From positions 1-48,823 of the forward strand of contig JAJRAN010000059.1 in assembly GCA_028682915.1 (NCBI GenBank): DNA of 48,823 bases. The letters are read 5' to 3'. The position numbers and the translations under genes are program-made. A model generated the notes under the pieces. It was not told the DNA's origin. It ran no database searches and saw nothing but the letters and a program-made list of their open reading frames with translations. Source of the stretch: Methanomassiliicoccales archaeon. GTDB lineage: Archaea > Thermoplasmatota > Thermoplasmata > Methanomassiliicoccales > UBA472. This document shows, in pieces, positions 47,914 through 48,823 of the stretch. How positions within the stretch are numbered: position 1 is the first letter of the stretch; the number at the start of each line of letters is the position of its first letter.

Positions 47914-48675
47914 ATGGAAGGGCGGCTCGACCCCAAACAGCGATTCTCCGGGCGTGCCTCATCCTACGCGAAGGCTAGACCTGGCTATCCACCTGAGCTT
48001 TTCGACCATCTGTTCGCGGTCGGCGCTCTGAGCGCGGGATGCAAGGTTGCAGATCTCGGTTCAGGGACCGGTATCTTCTCCGAGCTCTTGCTTGATCTTG
48101 GGGTTGTAGTGTACGCCATAGAGCCGAACCAGGAGATGCGAGAGCTGGCCGAGGAAAGACTGTCCTTGGCCCCGGGCTTCCATAGCGTACCTGGTTGCGC
48201 GGAGTGCACCACCCTGCCTGACGGGAGCATGGACGCGGTGACGGCGGCGCAGGCGTTCCATTGGTTCGATCCAGACCAAACGAGGGAGGAGCTGAGGAGA
48301 GTCCTCAAGCCAAGTGGGCAAGTCATCATGGTCTGGAACAACCGGGAGAAGGAGGCCGATTCGTTCAATCGGGCCTACTCAGAGCTCGTCGACAGATATT
48401 CGCGGGACAAGCACGAGATCGATGCCCTGCGTCAGGACCCGCAGGAGCGCTTCTATCCCTTTGGGTATCACCATGAACAGTTCCACCATTCCAAGGACTT
48501 CGACCTCGCTGGCCTCGAATGCCTCATCACCTCGGCGTCCTACATGCCCAAGAACGGCGAGGCGGGCTATCAGGAGATGATCGAGGAGCTCGGTCAGCTG
48601 TTCGCCGGGCATCAGGTCGACGACAAAGTGAAGATCAAGTACGTCACCGACTGCTACCATGGCAGCCTGGAATGA
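47914..48675 (+). CDS. class I SAM-dependent methyltransferase, small molecule type
   Basis: A 253-residue methyltransferase. Near the N terminus SGRASSYAKARPGYPPELFD is the substrate-lid segment of the Methyltransf_11/UbiE-like group. SAM motif I is VADLGSGTGIFSELL, the acidic ribose-binding residue is in YAIEPNQEM, and motif IV is AVTAAQAFHWFDP. The HWFD block is typical of proteins annotated as trans-aconitate- or C5-O-methyltransferase-like. The substrate is unknown. It lies between the divergent glutaredoxin gene and tRNA-Val and is likely monocistronic. Confidence 0.9.
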   Translation: MEGRLDPKQRFSGRASSYAKARPGYPPELFDHLFAVGALSAGCKVADLGSGTGIFSELLLDLGVVVYAIEPNQEMRELAEERLSLAPGFHSVPGCAECTTLPDGSMDAVTAAQAFHWFDPDQTREELRRVLKPSGQVIMVWNNREKEADSFNRAYSELVDRYSRDKHEIDALRQDPQERFYPFGYHHEQFHHSKDFDLAGLECLITSASYMPKNGEAGYQEMIEELGQLFAGHQVDDKVKIKYVTDCYHGSLE

Positions 48676-48714
48676 CGAGAAAGCGGATTCGGAAGGGCCA
48701 TGCTGGGCGAAAGG

Positions 48715-48721
48715 CATATAG
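48715..48721 (+). promoter_or_regulatory. TATA box for tRNA-Val
   Basis: ATATAGT, with AAAGGC just upstream as a possible BRE, about 33 bases before the mature tRNA 5' end. The spacing is usual for archaeal tRNA genes. Confidence 0.55.
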
Positions 48722-48750
48722 TATCGAAGGTATTACAGCAGAACCCACAA

Positions 48751-48823
48751 GGGCTCATGGTCTAGTGGTTATGACGTCTGCTTGACACGCAGAAGTTCGC
48801 CAGTTCGAATCTGGCTGAGCCCA
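48751..48823 (+). tRNA. tRNA-Val (GAC)
   Basis: A 73-base cloverleaf that ends exactly at the window edge. The acceptor GGGCTCA pairs with TGAGCCC. The D arm is GGTCTAGTGGTTATGACG. The anticodon arm is TCTGC-TTGACAC-GCAGA with anticodon GAC. The T arm is GCCAG-TTCGAAT-CTGGC, with discriminator A at 48823. Whether CCA is encoded cannot be seen. It decodes GUC and GUU. No intron is present. Confidence 0.95.

Overview
The window is an archaeal chromosome segment, GC-rich (about 60% by eye) and densely coded on both strands. Archaeal diagnostic genes are ribosomal proteins L21e, L15e and S15 (archaeal long form), RNA polymerase subunit Rpo4, Pus10, an archaeal Dim2-like KH protein, family B DNA polymerase, fibrillarin, Kae1 and an archaeal RecJ/GAN-type DHH nuclease. 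TATA boxes sit about 25-35 bp before several starts. The mix suggests a euryarchaeon of the Thermoplasmatota type; that placement is inference. TAG is an ordinary stop here (it ends rpl21e, the DUF655 gene and ksgA), so there is no sign of recoding.

Layout. 1-4338 is a tight information-processing cluster: RIO1 kinase (5' cut), KH protein, Pus10, L21e, Rpo4, DUF655 protein, KsgA. 4352-13842 mixes small accessory genes with the archaeal OBG/YchF GTPase plus PolB, L15e, a ThiI-like protein that has lost its catalytic loop, a protein with a histone-H1-like tail, and a TauE-DUF1634-DUF6141 membrane operon. 13916-17811 holds an MFS carrier, a membrane protein with a winged-helix partner, a flavodoxin and a secreted PD40 beta-propeller. 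17884-22858 is a histidine-degradation cluster (ftcD, hutI, hutU; no hutH in view) divergent from a 14-TM MFS gene. 24367-26722 is AT-richer: a BspA-type leucine-rich-repeat surface protein and a zinc-ribbon membrane protein beside tRNA-Leu(CAG). 27053-33091 is a polyphosphate operon: PPK1, a CHAD/metallophosphoesterase/HD fusion, and exopolyphosphatase. 33141-37866 carries a stand-alone LigD-type 3'-phosphoesterase, amino-sugar nucleotide genes (GlmM, GlmU-like) and the JAMM and NAD kinase genes, continuing at 37863-38636 with the NADP-phosphatase-like IMPase. 38795-42345 pairs a rifampin-phosphotransferase-like swivelling-His enzyme with an AttH/CrtC-like protein, followed by two small paralogues and a coiled-coil winged-helix regulator. 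43596-48823 returns to core functions: fibrillarin, Nudix, S15, DHH nuclease, Kae1, a glutaredoxin-like protein, a methyltransferase and tRNA-Val(GAC).

The strongest candidate for an undescribed system is the PPK1 - CHAD/phosphoesterase/HD - PPX operon, because one polypeptide joins a polyphosphate-binding module to two hydrolase-type domains and is translationally coupled to polyphosphate synthesis and breakdown. Second-tier candidates are the degenerate ThiI, the RPH-like/AttH-like pair and the JAMM-NADK-NADP phosphatase cluster.
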